A DNA stretch of 64,000 bases from Tetracentron sinense (lineage: Eukaryota > Streptophyta > Magnoliopsida > Trochodendrales > Trochodendraceae). A program made the translations under genes and the position numbers. The DNA is taken from NCBI GenBank assembly GCA_015143295.1, contig CM026565.1, positions 9,298,041 to 9,362,040 of the forward strand, written 5' to 3'. Below are positions 1 through 9,620 of this stretch, one piece after another (positions within the stretch are counted from its first letter, which is position 1; every line of letters starts with the position of its first letter). Below the pieces are notes generated by a model. The model searched no databases and had not been told where the DNA came from. It saw nothing but the letters and a program-made list of their open reading frames with translations.

Positions 1-120
1 AAAGAAATTTCAATTCACTATTTTGGCATGCCTTGTATACTCTTGCAGGATGGTTTTAAGTGTAAGTGACGTCGCCAAAGCCTCATCTCTCCTAGGTGGG
101 ATTTTGGGGCGTTACAGAAG

Positions 121-133
121 TGGTATCAGAGCT
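121..133 (+). other. Primer binding site (initiator Met tRNA type)
   Basis: TGGTATCAGAGCT starts four bases after the 5' LTR end at 116. TGGTATCAGAGC is the usual plant primer site complementary to the 3' end of initiator methionine tRNA. It fixes the element on the + strand. Confidence 0.9.
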
Positions 134-1768
134 TAGGCTTTAGGTCTCTAGGGTCATTTAGGGACTGATACCACGAGTAAGCCAAGGCATTAGGTTCATC
201 TTAGGAGTCGTATTCCAAGTGTAGACTAATCCCTTAGTCCTTGTCCAGAACAGGTTGATTTCAACTGAAGTTAGTGTACATTTACGCTAGAAAAACCAAA
301 GATTCTATATACTTATACTATAATATGATGTATTGTTATGTGGTATTATATGCTATGTGTTGTGTGTATACTGTATGTTACATGCTTAATGAACACTTAT
401 GATATATGAACGTGTTTTCCAGTTAGACCCATGAGTGATGTGATACTTAGACTAGAGTCTAGCCTAGGTGTTGTTTGACAAGGGAGGGGTAGGTCCATGT
501 CATACATTGTGTCATTAGGTTTTTGTGGGGATTGTTTCCCAAGAGAGGCTATAGGATGCTCCTAGGTCTTACAAGTCTAGTGTATTTAGAATCGTTGCGA
601 CAATAGGGACATAGTTTTGATACATATACTATTTTGCGTATCCAGTGTAAATTGATTGGTTAAACTGTCCTTAGTGTGTCTTACACCACAAATAAACATA
701 ACTCATGCTTGGCATAAGCATCATGCATCGCATAAGCATCCTATATAACATGAGCATCACTCATAGCATGAGCATTATGCACTTTCATGCATATCATGAG
801 CATTCATCCATAGCATGCATTTCATGCATGGCATAAGCATCGTGCATCGCATAAGCATCATCCATGGCATGCACTCCATACACATATAAGCATCATACAC
901 ATCCTTCATGCATCACGTATATCTTGGAAGCATCATACCTGTCCCCAAGATTAAGAGGAAGCAGCGTAAATAACTCAATTGGATAAACTACTCATTAATT
1001 TAATACCTGAAAACAAGCAGAAGAACATAGCTTTGCTAGGAAAACCGATTGTATGATTTTACTAGCATGTGTGTACTCAGACGTATATAATACGCTTATT
1101 AGTCAATATATGCTCGTTGAATAGTTAGTTGCTTGATTCAAGTTATACTTAGGAATTGTTATTGCTCCTAAATGTAGACTAACAAATTATTGTTAGTCGA
1201 AAGCTGGTTGAAATCTCAACCGAACTTAGGGTTTCATGCTAGAAGAAAAAAAAAAAAAAAAAACCTACATTGTATGTTAAGGCTAATTCATGTGTATATT
1301 ATACCCTATTTCAATGAAGTGTGAGGTGTTGCTTGTATATAACATACTATCTATGTAATACATATGATTTATGTACTGGGTTGATGATGGTTAGTCAAGG
1401 GTGCCTTGCTAATAAGCGAGTGCCTAGTTAGGTGTTGGTCGGCACCGGATTGATAATCCTTTGTCATGTCTTAGGTTTCTAAGTTTGTGGGCTCAGTTGA
1501 GCAAGGTGCGCCCAATGCAAGGTGTCGATCTATAAATAGCCAAAAGTATGTGATATATGTTTCTAGATGTGCATGAGCATGCTACATATATTCTATGTGT
1601 ACTATTATGCATTGTTGATTTAGTTGTGAGTAACGTGTGCCTAGCCTAGGGATTGGTCAGCATGGGATTCAAGTGTCCGGTGGACGTGTTTAGCGCTACT
1701 AGGTACGAAGGATCTTAAAGACTAAATGAAGTGTGGGAAAGTATCCTAGCGCGTTCGCGTTGCGTCCT
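134..1768 (+). other. Coding-free internal region of the LARD-like element
   Basis: No reading frame with retroelement similarity is visible. The leader contains diverged internal duplications: a block with GGTTGATTTCAACTGAAG near 252-270 recurs in altered form near 1203-1225, and a GCCTAG...GGT motif recurs near 471, 1429 and 1638. A run of about 19 A lies near 1244-1262. From about 700 to 930 there are many degenerate copies of GCATAAGCATC / CATGCAT. The whole looks like 5' and 3' untranslated chromovirus sequence that has been partly amplified. Confidence 0.7.
700..930. repeat. Degenerate GCATAAGCATC / CATGCAT repeats
   Basis: Roughly ten imperfect copies of an 11-14 base unit (GCATAAGCATC, GCATGAGCATC, GCATGCAT) lie side by side. 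Many contain CATGCA, the core of the plant RY element. No coding sense is visible. Confidence 0.7.
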
Positions 1769-1804
1769 AATTTCGGGGACGAAATTCCTATAAGGGGGGG
1801 AGGA
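1769..1804 (+). other. Hairpin plus polypurine tract before the 3' LTR
   Basis: AATTTCG-GGGA-CGAAATT (1769-1786) is a perfect 7-bp stem with a 4-base loop. The polypurine tract (about 1791-1804) follows and ends at the TG of the LTR at 1805. The same arrangement, with one stem mismatch, precedes the 3' LTR of the - strand chromovirus at 15450-15485, which ties the two elements together. Confidence 0.85.
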
Positions 1805-2510
1805 TGTAAAACCCCGGAAATTCAAGTTCACTATACTATGAATAGTGCCAGTGAAAGGTGCCCTTGTATGGTATGTGTGAAGGCCTAAGGCCTCCCATTG
1901 TGTTCTTGATATTATGATTAGTTAAGTGAGGGTTTTAGGTACATGGTTTGAGTCTTAAAAAGAGAGTGGAAAGATACTCTACGTGGGTAAAATCGAGGGT
2001 ACATATACCCTAAGTGTTTCAATGGGTTGTTGGTGCATAGTGCTAGTGCATGAGGCATAGAGAGGCCGGAGTCTCTCATGCATGTCGGTGTGAATTTAAT
2101 GATCATTGAGGTGGGTTAAATACTTATGGATAATGATTTATGAGGTGTGAGCAGGGTGTTGGACACAAGGGAAAAGAGTGTGAAAACACTCGAGGTGTTC
2201 TAGGTGTTGAAAAGGTATGTCTCGGCATTTACTTCAACTTTAAAGGGCTCTAGTTTAGTCATTGCTGTTCAGAATCGAGTGATTACTGAATTTTTGGAAA
2301 TTTATTAAAACCCTCTTCAAGGTTCATGTTGATCACTTTCCCTGATTTTGAGTCGGAGTCGAGTCAAAAGTGGGATTTCCAAGATCGGGTTGGCTGCAAA
2401 TCTGGGCTGTTGCAACCCATTGCAGACCAGTCAGCTTGAGGGGCATTTTGGTATATGAATAAAGAAGAATTAGAATTTCTTTAAAACATGAAAGTTGTTG
2501 CTCTTTAAAA

Positions 2511-2572
2511 TACGAATCCAACGCAAGTTGAATCGTCAAAATCGGAGAACCGAGTCAAAAGTTATGGCCAAA
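2511..2572 (+). promoter_or_regulatory. Conserved LTR box upstream of the palindrome array
   Basis: AATCCAACGCAAGTTGAATC, TCAAAATCGG and GAGTCAAAAG..ATGGCC appear here and, with few changes, at 22454-22508 (+) and on the - strand near 11048-11115, 15250-15330, 25650-25730, 48718-48790 and 51058-51115. It always lies just upstream of the palindromic array in LTR orientation. Its function is unknown. Confidence 0.7.
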
Positions 2573-2597
2573 ATACTGAAGTGCGTTTTGCAGCACC

Positions 2598-2661
2598 AGT
2601 CGATACCGAGAGCTCGGTCCACTACCGAGAGATCGGTCAAAAGCACCGATCGATCGGTCCT
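2598..2661 (+). repeat. Palindrome array, ACCGAGnnnTCGGT / ACCGATCGATCGGT type
   Basis: Three palindromic units in about 60 bp: TACCGAGAGCTCGGTCC, CTACCGAGAGATCGGTC and CACCGATCGATCGGTCC. The array lies between the conserved box and the leader, so probably in U3 upstream of the transcription start. Similar positions in the other LTRs hold different palindromes. Confidence 0.75.
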
Positions 2662-2969
2662 ACGCGATTTTCAGAATTTTTTTAGGGGTGTTTTGGTCTT
2701 TTGGCCACTCCACCCTTATTTTTAAGGGTTGGCTCGAGCCAAGGGGGTTCATAAACACCCTTAGACATATTTTGAGAGGGAGTGAGAGAGGAGAGAAGGG
2801 GTTTTCACCCTAGGGCATCAACTTGAGAAAATCAAGGGGTTTTGGAACCCACGACCATCTCTAAAGCTTGGATCTCTCAAATCCAACCTCAAGCACGTGT
2901 GGAGTCCCATTCCAAGCTAGGGCAGCGTTCTTCACGGCATTTTTCAAGGGTTTTCTTCTCTTCTTCAAG

Positions 2970-2988
2970 GTTAGTACACCCTACTAAC
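2970..2988 (+). promoter_or_regulatory. Donor-like hairpin GTTAGTA-CACCC-TACTAAC
   Basis: A perfect 7-bp inverted repeat whose 5' arm forms a good plant 5' splice site (CAAG|GTTAGTA). It is conserved on the - strand near 10448-10467, 14363-14378, 24883-24900 and 48059-48076. Diverged versions occur at 23013, 55210 and 57019 (+) and near 50480 (-), all keeping GT. I infer the 5' splice site of an intron inside the LTR; no transcript evidence is available here. Confidence 0.5.
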
Positions 2989-3878
2989 TACTTTAGTAAT
3001 AACCTAGGTTGTTTTAAAAGCATGTTTGTGGATTTCTTTAGTTTATTCTTTTCTTGTTTTACTTTATTAAATCCCTAAAACAAACAAGATAGAGAGGCAA
3101 TTGTGGAGGGGAGATGTTGGATGTGGATGAGGCGATTGGATGCCATGTGTTGTGATGGATGTATGTTGGAAAATGGTGGAAGGGCATTGTACTCAGAATG
3201 AACACACCATGTGTTTCATGAAATGTTAGAACAAGAAAAATATGCATAAATGAGTATAACAATGTTGAACACCACATGTTTGTTAAAATGCTTGTATGAG
3301 AAGTAGTATGTTTAATTAAGTCTATAACATGCATGATTTTGGTATTGTTCCCTAAGAGGTAAAATTGATCAAATGCTCTTTATATTGCTTACATACACAC
3401 ATGACTATCAATAGAAAGTGGAAATGCTATATGAAGTCCCAATGGTGAAACGCTTGAATAGGAAAAACATGAATAAAAAGATCTACAATGATGTCAAATG
3501 ATAGGTGTTCGTTCAAATGCATGAATTAGAATTAGAACCAAGAATATGAAGCATGAATTAGGAAGATTTTCTCAATGGTGTACTTATGCTAGAACACTCA
3601 ATATGTTGACTTTAACACTCACATGCCTAGGGGAAATTATAAATCCCGTATGATGTCCCTTTAATTAGTTCAGGTTATTATGCTCACAAATTGTCAAGCA
3701 CACACACACGCGCATGCACGAACCTGTTTCAAAAATATAAGTATATGAAACAACAAGAACAAGAATAAGAGAGGCCAAGCATAAGGGATGCTAGTTGCGA
3801 CGGACTATGAACGGCAGCTAGACATACCCAATTTCAAGAGAATATGAACTGGTACAAGAACTCGTAAGAACTTGTAAG

Positions 3879-4250
3879 ATAGTGGGACGGCCCGGAGAGC
3901 GCCACTAACCATCTGATATTCCCAAGCTACTTTGGGTGGGTGTTTAGTGGGATGGTACAAAGGGCGCCACTAGTAAAGAACTCGTAAGAACTTGTAAGGA
4001 CTTGAAGGACTCGTAAGAACTTGTAAATTAGTGGGATGGCCTGGGGAGCGCCACTAATCATCTGATATTCCCAAGCTACTTTGGGTGGGTGTTTAGTGGG
4101 ATGGTACAAAAGGCGCCACTAAGGATGAACTTGTAAGAACTCGTAAGATAGTGGGATGGCCCAGGGAGCGCCACTAACCATCTGATATTCCCAAGCTACT
4201 TTGGGTGGGTGTTTAGTGGGATGGTACGAAGGGCGCCACTAGTGAAGAAC
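3879..4250 (+). repeat. Three long tandem repeats (about 120-150 bp period)
   Basis: A roughly 100-bp block beginning GTGGGAYGGCC and containing GGGTGGGTGTTTAGTGGGAT starts near 3881, 4029 and 4148. The blocks are separated by variable AACTCGTAAGAACTTGTAAG minisatellite. It occupies the same LTR position as the minisatellites at 9171-9620, 13349-13780, 21205-21650, 47167-47485 and 57600-57770. Confidence 0.85.
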
Positions 4251-4542
4251 TCACAAGGACTTGTATGCTCACAAGAAAGTTATAAGAACTCGAAAGCTCA
4301 GAAGAACTCGTAAGCTCATAAGAAAGGCTATAAGAACTCGCATAAGGAACCTACAAGACTTATAAGATATTGAAATATGTATGGTAAAGCATGAAGTTAG
4401 AGTATGATTTAATTGATTTTGTTCAGGATTATGTAACTGTTACCTTGTTTCCTTCCGCACTCTAATCATGTAACTTTATGATGAACTGTGTCCTGTATGG
4501 CATGTTAATGTTATTACTATTGTTAGCTAGTAGCTTGTACTC

Positions 4543-4582
4543 GCTGAGTATTCCATGCTCAGCCGTACTTTTATGTCGGTAG
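4543..4582 (+). promoter_or_regulatory. Conserved LTR hairpin and acceptor-like site
   Basis: GCTGAG-TATTCCATG-CTCAGC (4543-4563) is a 6-bp stem with a 9-base loop, followed 19 bases later by GTCGGTAG|GTAC. The same module occurs at 8849-8869, 13067-13087, 20928-20948, 46881-46901 and 49297-49317 on the - strand and at 24230-24250, 55900-55920 and 58024-58044 on the + strand. An AG dinucleotide follows 18-20 bases after the hairpin in each case I measured. Confidence 0.7.
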
Positions 4583-4967
4583 GTACACTATATGGGATAG
4601 GGACTCTGGTCCCTTGGATCGAGGTAGCTCAGGGAGAGCAGGAGGTGATTCGGATGGTTATCCAGATATTAGGAGTCTCGGCATGTGGCCTACGGTTGGG
4701 TTGAGTGAGAGAGAGACATGTATTTTGGGTTTTTATTTCTGGGGATATTGCCTCACTTGAGTGGGTAACTCAGGTTAAGGATTTCTTGTATATGTTTTGG
4801 CTTATGTTCAGCTATTGTATACAGTTGTACTTGGGATACTGTTAAGTTATTAAAGAAATTTCAATTCACTATTTTGGCATGCCTTGTATACTCTTGCAGG
4901 ATGGTTTTAAGTGTAAGTGACGTCGCCAAAGCCTCATCTCTCCTAGGTGGGATTTTGGGGCGTTACA

Positions 4968-5123
4968 CTAACTCCTTCCTCGGGACTTAATTGGATCTCT
5001 TACCTAGATTCTCTGGACTGTAGAACCCCTATCTTTTGGTCTATCTTGGGATCCTACTTCCCCTAAGTAGGTGACGACTTTTAGAATAAATTTAGCGTTA
5101 TTCCTCTACTCTCGGACCTTATC
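4968..5123. other. Unrecognised short segment between the LARD-like 3' LTR and copia coding sequence
   Basis: I see no coding similarity or repeat boundary. It directly follows the LTR end at 4967, so its first five bases (CTAAC) should be the right target duplication. The SIRE-like reading frame becomes recognisable only at about 5160, so part of this segment may be decayed copia sequence or a remnant of another insertion. Confidence 0.4.
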
Positions 5124-5996
5124 TTGACACTTAGAGTTGAGAGGGGAGGAAAGGTGGTAAATTTATGTGCTTATACCTTGTTTATAGCACATAGAAATCA
5201 GAATGTTTATACTCTTGAATTTGATGATTTAACTGCCCAAAACATGATGTGTCTATCTACTGTAAATGAATCTAGTTGGCTGTGGCATAGATGTTTAGGT
5301 CATGCTAGTATGGATTTGCTTTCTAAATTATCTAAGAATGGTTTAATGAAAGGTCTCCCAAAGACTACTTTTATCAAAGATAAAATTTGTGATGCATGCC
5401 AACTTGGAAAACTAGTACAATTCTCTTTTAAGAACAAGAAAGTAATCTCAAGCTCTAGGCCTTTAGAACTTCTTCATATGGACTTATCTGAGCCAAATGA
5501 AGTAGCTAGCCTAGGTGGTAAAACATATACCTTTGTGATTATTGATGACTATTCTAGATATACATGGGCATTGTTTTTATCACACAAAAGTGAAGCACCT
5601 AAGCTATTTAAAAAATTCTATAATAGAGTGCAAAATGAAAAAGACTATATTATCAATAACATAAGAAGTGATAGAGGTGGTGAGTTAAAAAATAAGGAGC
5701 TTGAACTAATTTATGAAGAAAATGGTTTTAACCATAACTTCTTAGCTCCAAGAACTCCACAACAAAATGGAGTTGTTGAAAGGAAGAATAGATCTCTTCA
5801 AGAGATGACAAGAACAATGCTAAATGAGCTTAAACTTCCTAATTATTTTTGGGCTGAAGCTATCAATACCTCTTGTTATTTTATTAATAGAGTAATCATA
5901 AGAAACAAATTAATAAAACCCCCTATGAGCTATGGAAAGGAAGATCCTTTAATATTGGATACTTTAAGGTGTTTGGTTGTAAATGCTTTATTCTAA
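5124..5996 (+). pseudogene. pol: SIRE-like copia GAG-pre-integrase and integrase core (degraded)
   Basis: Copia similarity begins about a dozen residues in. The zinc-binding part shows LWHRCLGHAS and CDACQLGK (H-H-C-C). The integrase core has LLHMDLSEP (first D), IRSDRGGEL (second D) and GVVERKNRSL (the E), followed by FWAEAINTSCYFINRV. These phrases are typical of the SIRE lineage. A single-base loss in the A/C run at about 5914-5923 shifts the frame: the expected continuation YELWK...YFKVFGCKCF is read in another frame from about 5925. The N-terminal part, protease and gag are missing because the LARD-like element lies upstream. Confidence 0.85.
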
Positions 5997-6331
5997 ATGA
6001 CAAACATCACTTAAAGAAATTTGATCCTAAAGCTAATGAAGGAATCTTCCTAGGATATTCAAATAATAGCAAAGCTTATAGAGTGTTTAGTAAAAAATCT
6101 TTAAATGTTGAAGAATCCATTCATGTAGTCTTTGATGAAGCTAATACATTTGAAAAGACTAAACCAATTGAAGATGATGAAGACAGTAATATTGAGAAAA
6201 TTTCTAAAGAAATCTCTGATCTTGAATTAATTAATCAAGAAAAGGAACAACAAGAGCATAATGAACCTAATAATGATAATCTTGTTGAAAATGAAGATGA
6301 CGAAGAAATTGACATTGAAGAATCAATGTAA
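5925..6331 (+). pseudogene. pol: SIRE-like copia region between integrase and reverse transcriptase (frame-shifted)
   Basis: Continuation of the integrase frame. It carries FGCKCFILN, EGIFLGYSNNSKAYRVF and VEESIHVVFDEA, the conserved linker after the copia integrase, then a strongly acidic stretch rich in E, D and N that is usual before the reverse transcriptase. It ends at an in-frame TAA at 6329-6331, a substitution within an otherwise continuing frame: the next codons encode LPKAWR, matching the family. Confidence 0.8.
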
Positions 6332-7335
6332 TTACCTAAAGCTTGGAGATTAAATAAAGATCATCTTAAAGACCTAATCCTTGGTTACTTAGAAAAGGGA
6401 GTTAGAATAAGAAGAAACATATGTAATAATTTAGCTTTCCTTTCTCAAATTGAACCTAAGAATGCCCATGAAGTTATTGTAGATGAATCTTGGGGCATTG
6501 CTATGCAAGAAGAACTTAATCAATTTGAAAGAAACCAAGTTTGAGATTTAGTACATAGACCAAATGATAAATCAATTATTGGTACTAAATGGGTCTCCAT
6601 AAATAAAAAGGATGAATCTGGAAATATAATTAAAAACAAAGCTAGGTGGTAGCTCAAGGTTACAACTAAGAAGATGGGATAGACTATGATGAAACCTTTG
6701 CCCTGGTTGCTAGACTTGAAGCCATTAGAATGCTACTTGCCTTCGCAAGTCATAAAAACTCCAAGCTATTCCAAATGGATATGAAAAGTGCTTTTCTAAA
6801 TGGATTCATTTCTGAAGAAGTCTATGTAGAGCAACCTCCTTGCTTTGAAAACCATAATTTTCCTAATCATGTATATAAATTGACTAAAGCTTTGTATGGA
6901 TTAAAACAAGCTCTTAGAGCTTGGTATGAAAGATTAAGTAAGTTTTTGCTTGATAATAAATTAATAAGAGAGAAAATTGATACAACTTTATTTGTGAAAA
7001 CAAAAGCAAATGATATGCTTATAGTTCAAATTTATGTTGATGATATTGTATTTGGTTCTACAGATGAATGTTTGTGTAAAGAGTTTGCCAATATTATGCA
7101 AAAAGAATTTGAAACGAGTATGATGGAAGAATTAACATTCTTTCTTGGACTTCAAATAAAGCAAACTAAACAAGGAACCTTTATAAATCAATCTAAGTAT
7201 ATTAACGAACTTAAAAAATTTGGTATGGAAAATACTACAATAATGGATACACGTATGAGTCCATCAACCAAACTAGATAAAGATGAAAATGGAAAAAGTG
7301 TTGATGGAAAGAAATATTGAGGCATGATAGGAAGT
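6332..7335 (+). pseudogene. pol: SIRE-like copia reverse transcriptase (nonsense and frameshift mutations)
   Basis: Upstream text NNLAFLSQIEPKNAHE and MQEELNQFERNQV leads into the reverse transcriptase, with IIGTKWV, FQMDMKSAFLNGF, ALYGLKQA and the catalytic YVDDIVFGS (about 7034-7060). TGA at 6542-6544 replaces the family tryptophan, TAG at 6649 and a frameshift near 6650-6680 break the early domain, and TGA at 7318-7320 replaces the arginine of the YRGMIGS motif. The longest open stretch is 6730-7320. The gene is not functional. Confidence 0.85.
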
Positions 7336-7982
7336 CTATTGTACTTAACTGCTAGCAGACTTGACATAGTATTTAGTGTATGCATATGTGCCAGATTTCA
7401 GTCATGTCCAAAAGAATCTCACCTAATTGCTGTTAAAGAATCTTTAGATACTTGTTAGGATCAATTGATTTAGGACTTTGGTATCCAAAGAATACATCTT
7501 TAGAATTAATAAACTACTCAGATGCAGACTTTGCTAGATGTAAAATTGATAGAAAAAGTACTAGTGGTACTTGTCACTTCCTAGGGTACTCCCTTGTTTC
7601 ATGGATTAGCAAGAAATGGAATTCTGTGGCTCTATCTACAGTTGAGACTGAATATATAGCTGCCAGAAGTTGTTGTGCTCAAAATTTGTACATGAAACAA
7701 CTATTGGAAGATTATAAACTTTTTTATTCTAATATTCCAATTAGATGTGACAATACAAGTGCCATATGTATGACTAAAAACCCTATTCAATACTCAAGAA
7801 CTAAGCATATAGAAATCAGATATCATCTCGTTAGAGATCATGTACAAAATGGGGATGTTGTGTTGGTGTTTGTTGATACAAACAACCAACTTGCTGATAT
7901 ATTCACAAAACCCCTTCACCTTGATAGGTTTAGTACTTTAAGAAGAGAATTGGGCATAGGGAAACTATCTGATGTCTTATAA
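7321..7982 (+). pseudogene. pol: SIRE-like copia RNase H (degraded)
   Basis: Begins with GMIGSLLYLTASRLDIVFSV in the reverse transcriptase frame. A single-base loss near 7433-7440 then shifts to the frame that is open from 7452. RNase H motifs are LINYSDADFARCK, STSGTCHFLG, STVETEYIAA, RCDNTSAI and KHIEIRYHLVRDHV, ending with NNQLADIFTKPL and a short tail. The TAA at 7981-7983 probably corresponds to the normal end of pol, because lineage members end soon after the LRRELGI phrase present here. Confidence 0.85.
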
Positions 7983-8200
7983 TCTAAAAATGTATAAAAC
8001 CAAAGTTTAGTATTCAAAAGAAATCATCATAAAAGTGAAACTTATAAATCTATTAAATTTGATAAAAATTATTAGAATATATTTTTAAATGATTAAGAAT
8101 GATTTAGTATGATTAATTGATGTCTTGGAATGAGTGCTTAGTATTTAATGTATGGACAATTGGATTCAGAAGAAATTTGAAAAATTTCAGAATTTTTCTT

Positions 8201-8444
8201 CTATCCAGTCGATCACATCTGTGTTCTAATCGACTGAATGATGTATCCAGCCGATCAGATGAGGCGCATGATCGATTGGATAGTGTAAAAAGTGATTTTT
8301 AAAGCTAAAATCTTTTCAAACTATGTTTTCATCTATTTATTCGATCACATAGGTATTCTGATTGATTAGATGAACAATCCAGCTGATTAGACAAGTCTTG
8401 TGATCGACTGGATAGTGAAAATTTTTAGAATTTTTTTTATAAAA
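8201..8444 (+). promoter_or_regulatory. Internal palindrome cassettes and TATA upstream of the envelope-position ORF
   Basis: CTATCCAGTCGATCA (8201-8215) and its exact reverse complement (8401-8415) enclose further copies of the same motif near 8225, 8245, 8267, 8334 and 8376. The units match those of this element's 3' LTR (27617-28054). Before the solo LTR landed, TTTATAAAA at the end of this segment joined AACTCC at 11247, giving TATAAAAAC about 165 bases before the ORF start at 11413. I infer an internal promoter; transcription is not shown. Confidence 0.45.
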
Positions 8445-9170
8445 TGTTCTGCCCCAAAATACCCCCTACGAGTTAGGATACTTTGGCAATGTGACCTACA
8501 CTTAAACTCACCTGCAAAGAGTATACAAGGCATGCAAAAATAGAGAACTAAAATTTCTTTAATCACTTAATAGTATTCCAAGCACAATTTGTCTACAATA
8601 ACTGAATATAAAATAAAACATGTACATGACTCCTTAACTTGAGTCCCAACTCAAGTGATACAATTATCCCCTAGACATAAGAACCCCAAAAATACATGTC
8701 TCTCACCCTCAACCCAACCGTAGGGTCACAGGCCAACCCTTGACATCTGGCTAACCATCTGAATACCCTCCTGCTCTCCCTCAGCTACCTCGATCCAAGG
8801 GACAAGAGTCCACACCTCGTATAATGTACCTGTCGACATAAAGGTACGGCTGAGCATGGAATACTCAGCGAGTACAAGCCACTAGCTAACAATAATAATA
8901 ACAATAAAATAGCATACATAATACAGTTCATCATTTCATTTCTAAAATCAGAGTGCGGAAGCAATAACAAATAACAAGTATAATCTTAAACATCATATTT
9001 AAGCTCATACCTAGGTTCATGCTTTAACTAAAACATATTTCACCTTCCTTGTGATTCTTGTAAATTACGCTTTACCTTTTATGCTTCTTGTGGGTTCCTT
9101 ATATGTCTCGTGAGTATCAAGCGTGTTTTCTTGTCTACTTGCTTGTGAAGTTTCTTGTTTGCTTGGGAAC

Positions 9171-9620
9171 AGATGATAATGTCTGTATCTGGTCTTAGTT
9201 CATTATCACCCTTCCATATTTCTTGATTCTTGCTTGGAGATAGATATTAGTACCCGTACCTAGTCTTAGTATACTAGTATCCTCTCATACTTGTTGGAAA
9301 CAAATGTTAATGCCCGTACCTGGTCTTAGTACATTAACACCCTTTCATATTTTCCTTGGAAACATATGCTAGTGCCTGTACCTGGTCTTAGTACATTAGT
9401 ATACTTTCATATTATTCTTGTCTTGGAAACAGATACTAGTGCCCGTACCTGGTCTTAGTACACTAGTACCCTTTCATGCTTATTATTTTACTTGGAGACA
9501 GATGTTAGAACCCGTACCTAGTCTTAGTATACTAGCATCCTCTCATACATGTTTGGGAACAGATGTTAGTGCCCATACCTGGTCTTAGTACACTAATATC
9601 CTTCCATACTTCGTGAATTC
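9171..9620 (-). repeat. Seven-copy minisatellite in solo LTR
   Basis: Units of about 60-75 bp carrying GGAAACAGATGYTAGTGCCC and TACCTGGTCTTAGTACA begin near 9171, 9236, 9295, 9357, 9424, 9492 and 9553. They occupy the LTR segment between the donor-like and acceptor-like sites. Confidence 0.85.

Larger units (their letters stand above)
1..4967 (+). mobile_element. Non-autonomous chromovirus derivative (LARD-like), 5' LTR cut by window edge
   Basis: The last 116 bases of the 5' LTR (1-116) are repeated almost exactly at 4852-4967, the end of the 3' LTR (1805-4967, 3163 bp, TG...CA). Between them lie only 1.69 kb (117-1804) with a primer site, a polypurine tract and no gag or pol. The leader after the primer site and the sequence before the polypurine tract both resemble those of the full-length chromovirus on the other strand at 12633-25846, so I infer a deletion derivative of a Tekay/Del-like element mobilised in trans. 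It sits inside the SIRE-like copia element that resumes by about 5160. The left target duplication is outside the window. Confidence 0.85.
1805..4967 (+). repeat. 3' LTR of the LARD-like element (3.16 kb, chromovirus type)
   Basis: It begins TGTAAAACCCCGG and ends GGGGCGTTACA. Modules in order: conserved box 2511-2572; palindrome array 2598-2661; leader rich in purines and CAAG; donor-like hairpin 2970-2988; three long direct repeats about 3879-4250; conserved hairpin 4543-4563; acceptor-like TAG at 4580-4582. The module order is shared with the LTRs at 8445, 12633, 20494, 22016, 46407, 46449, 54536 and 56276, although the sequences between modules differ. Small reading frames inside it are not supported as genes. 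Confidence 0.85.

Noticed and set aside
121-133. Match to the 3' end of initiator Met tRNA as a possible tRNA gene
   Set aside because: Only the primer-site portion is present next to an LTR end; there is no cloverleaf. The same holds for 20473-20490 and 45231-45243.
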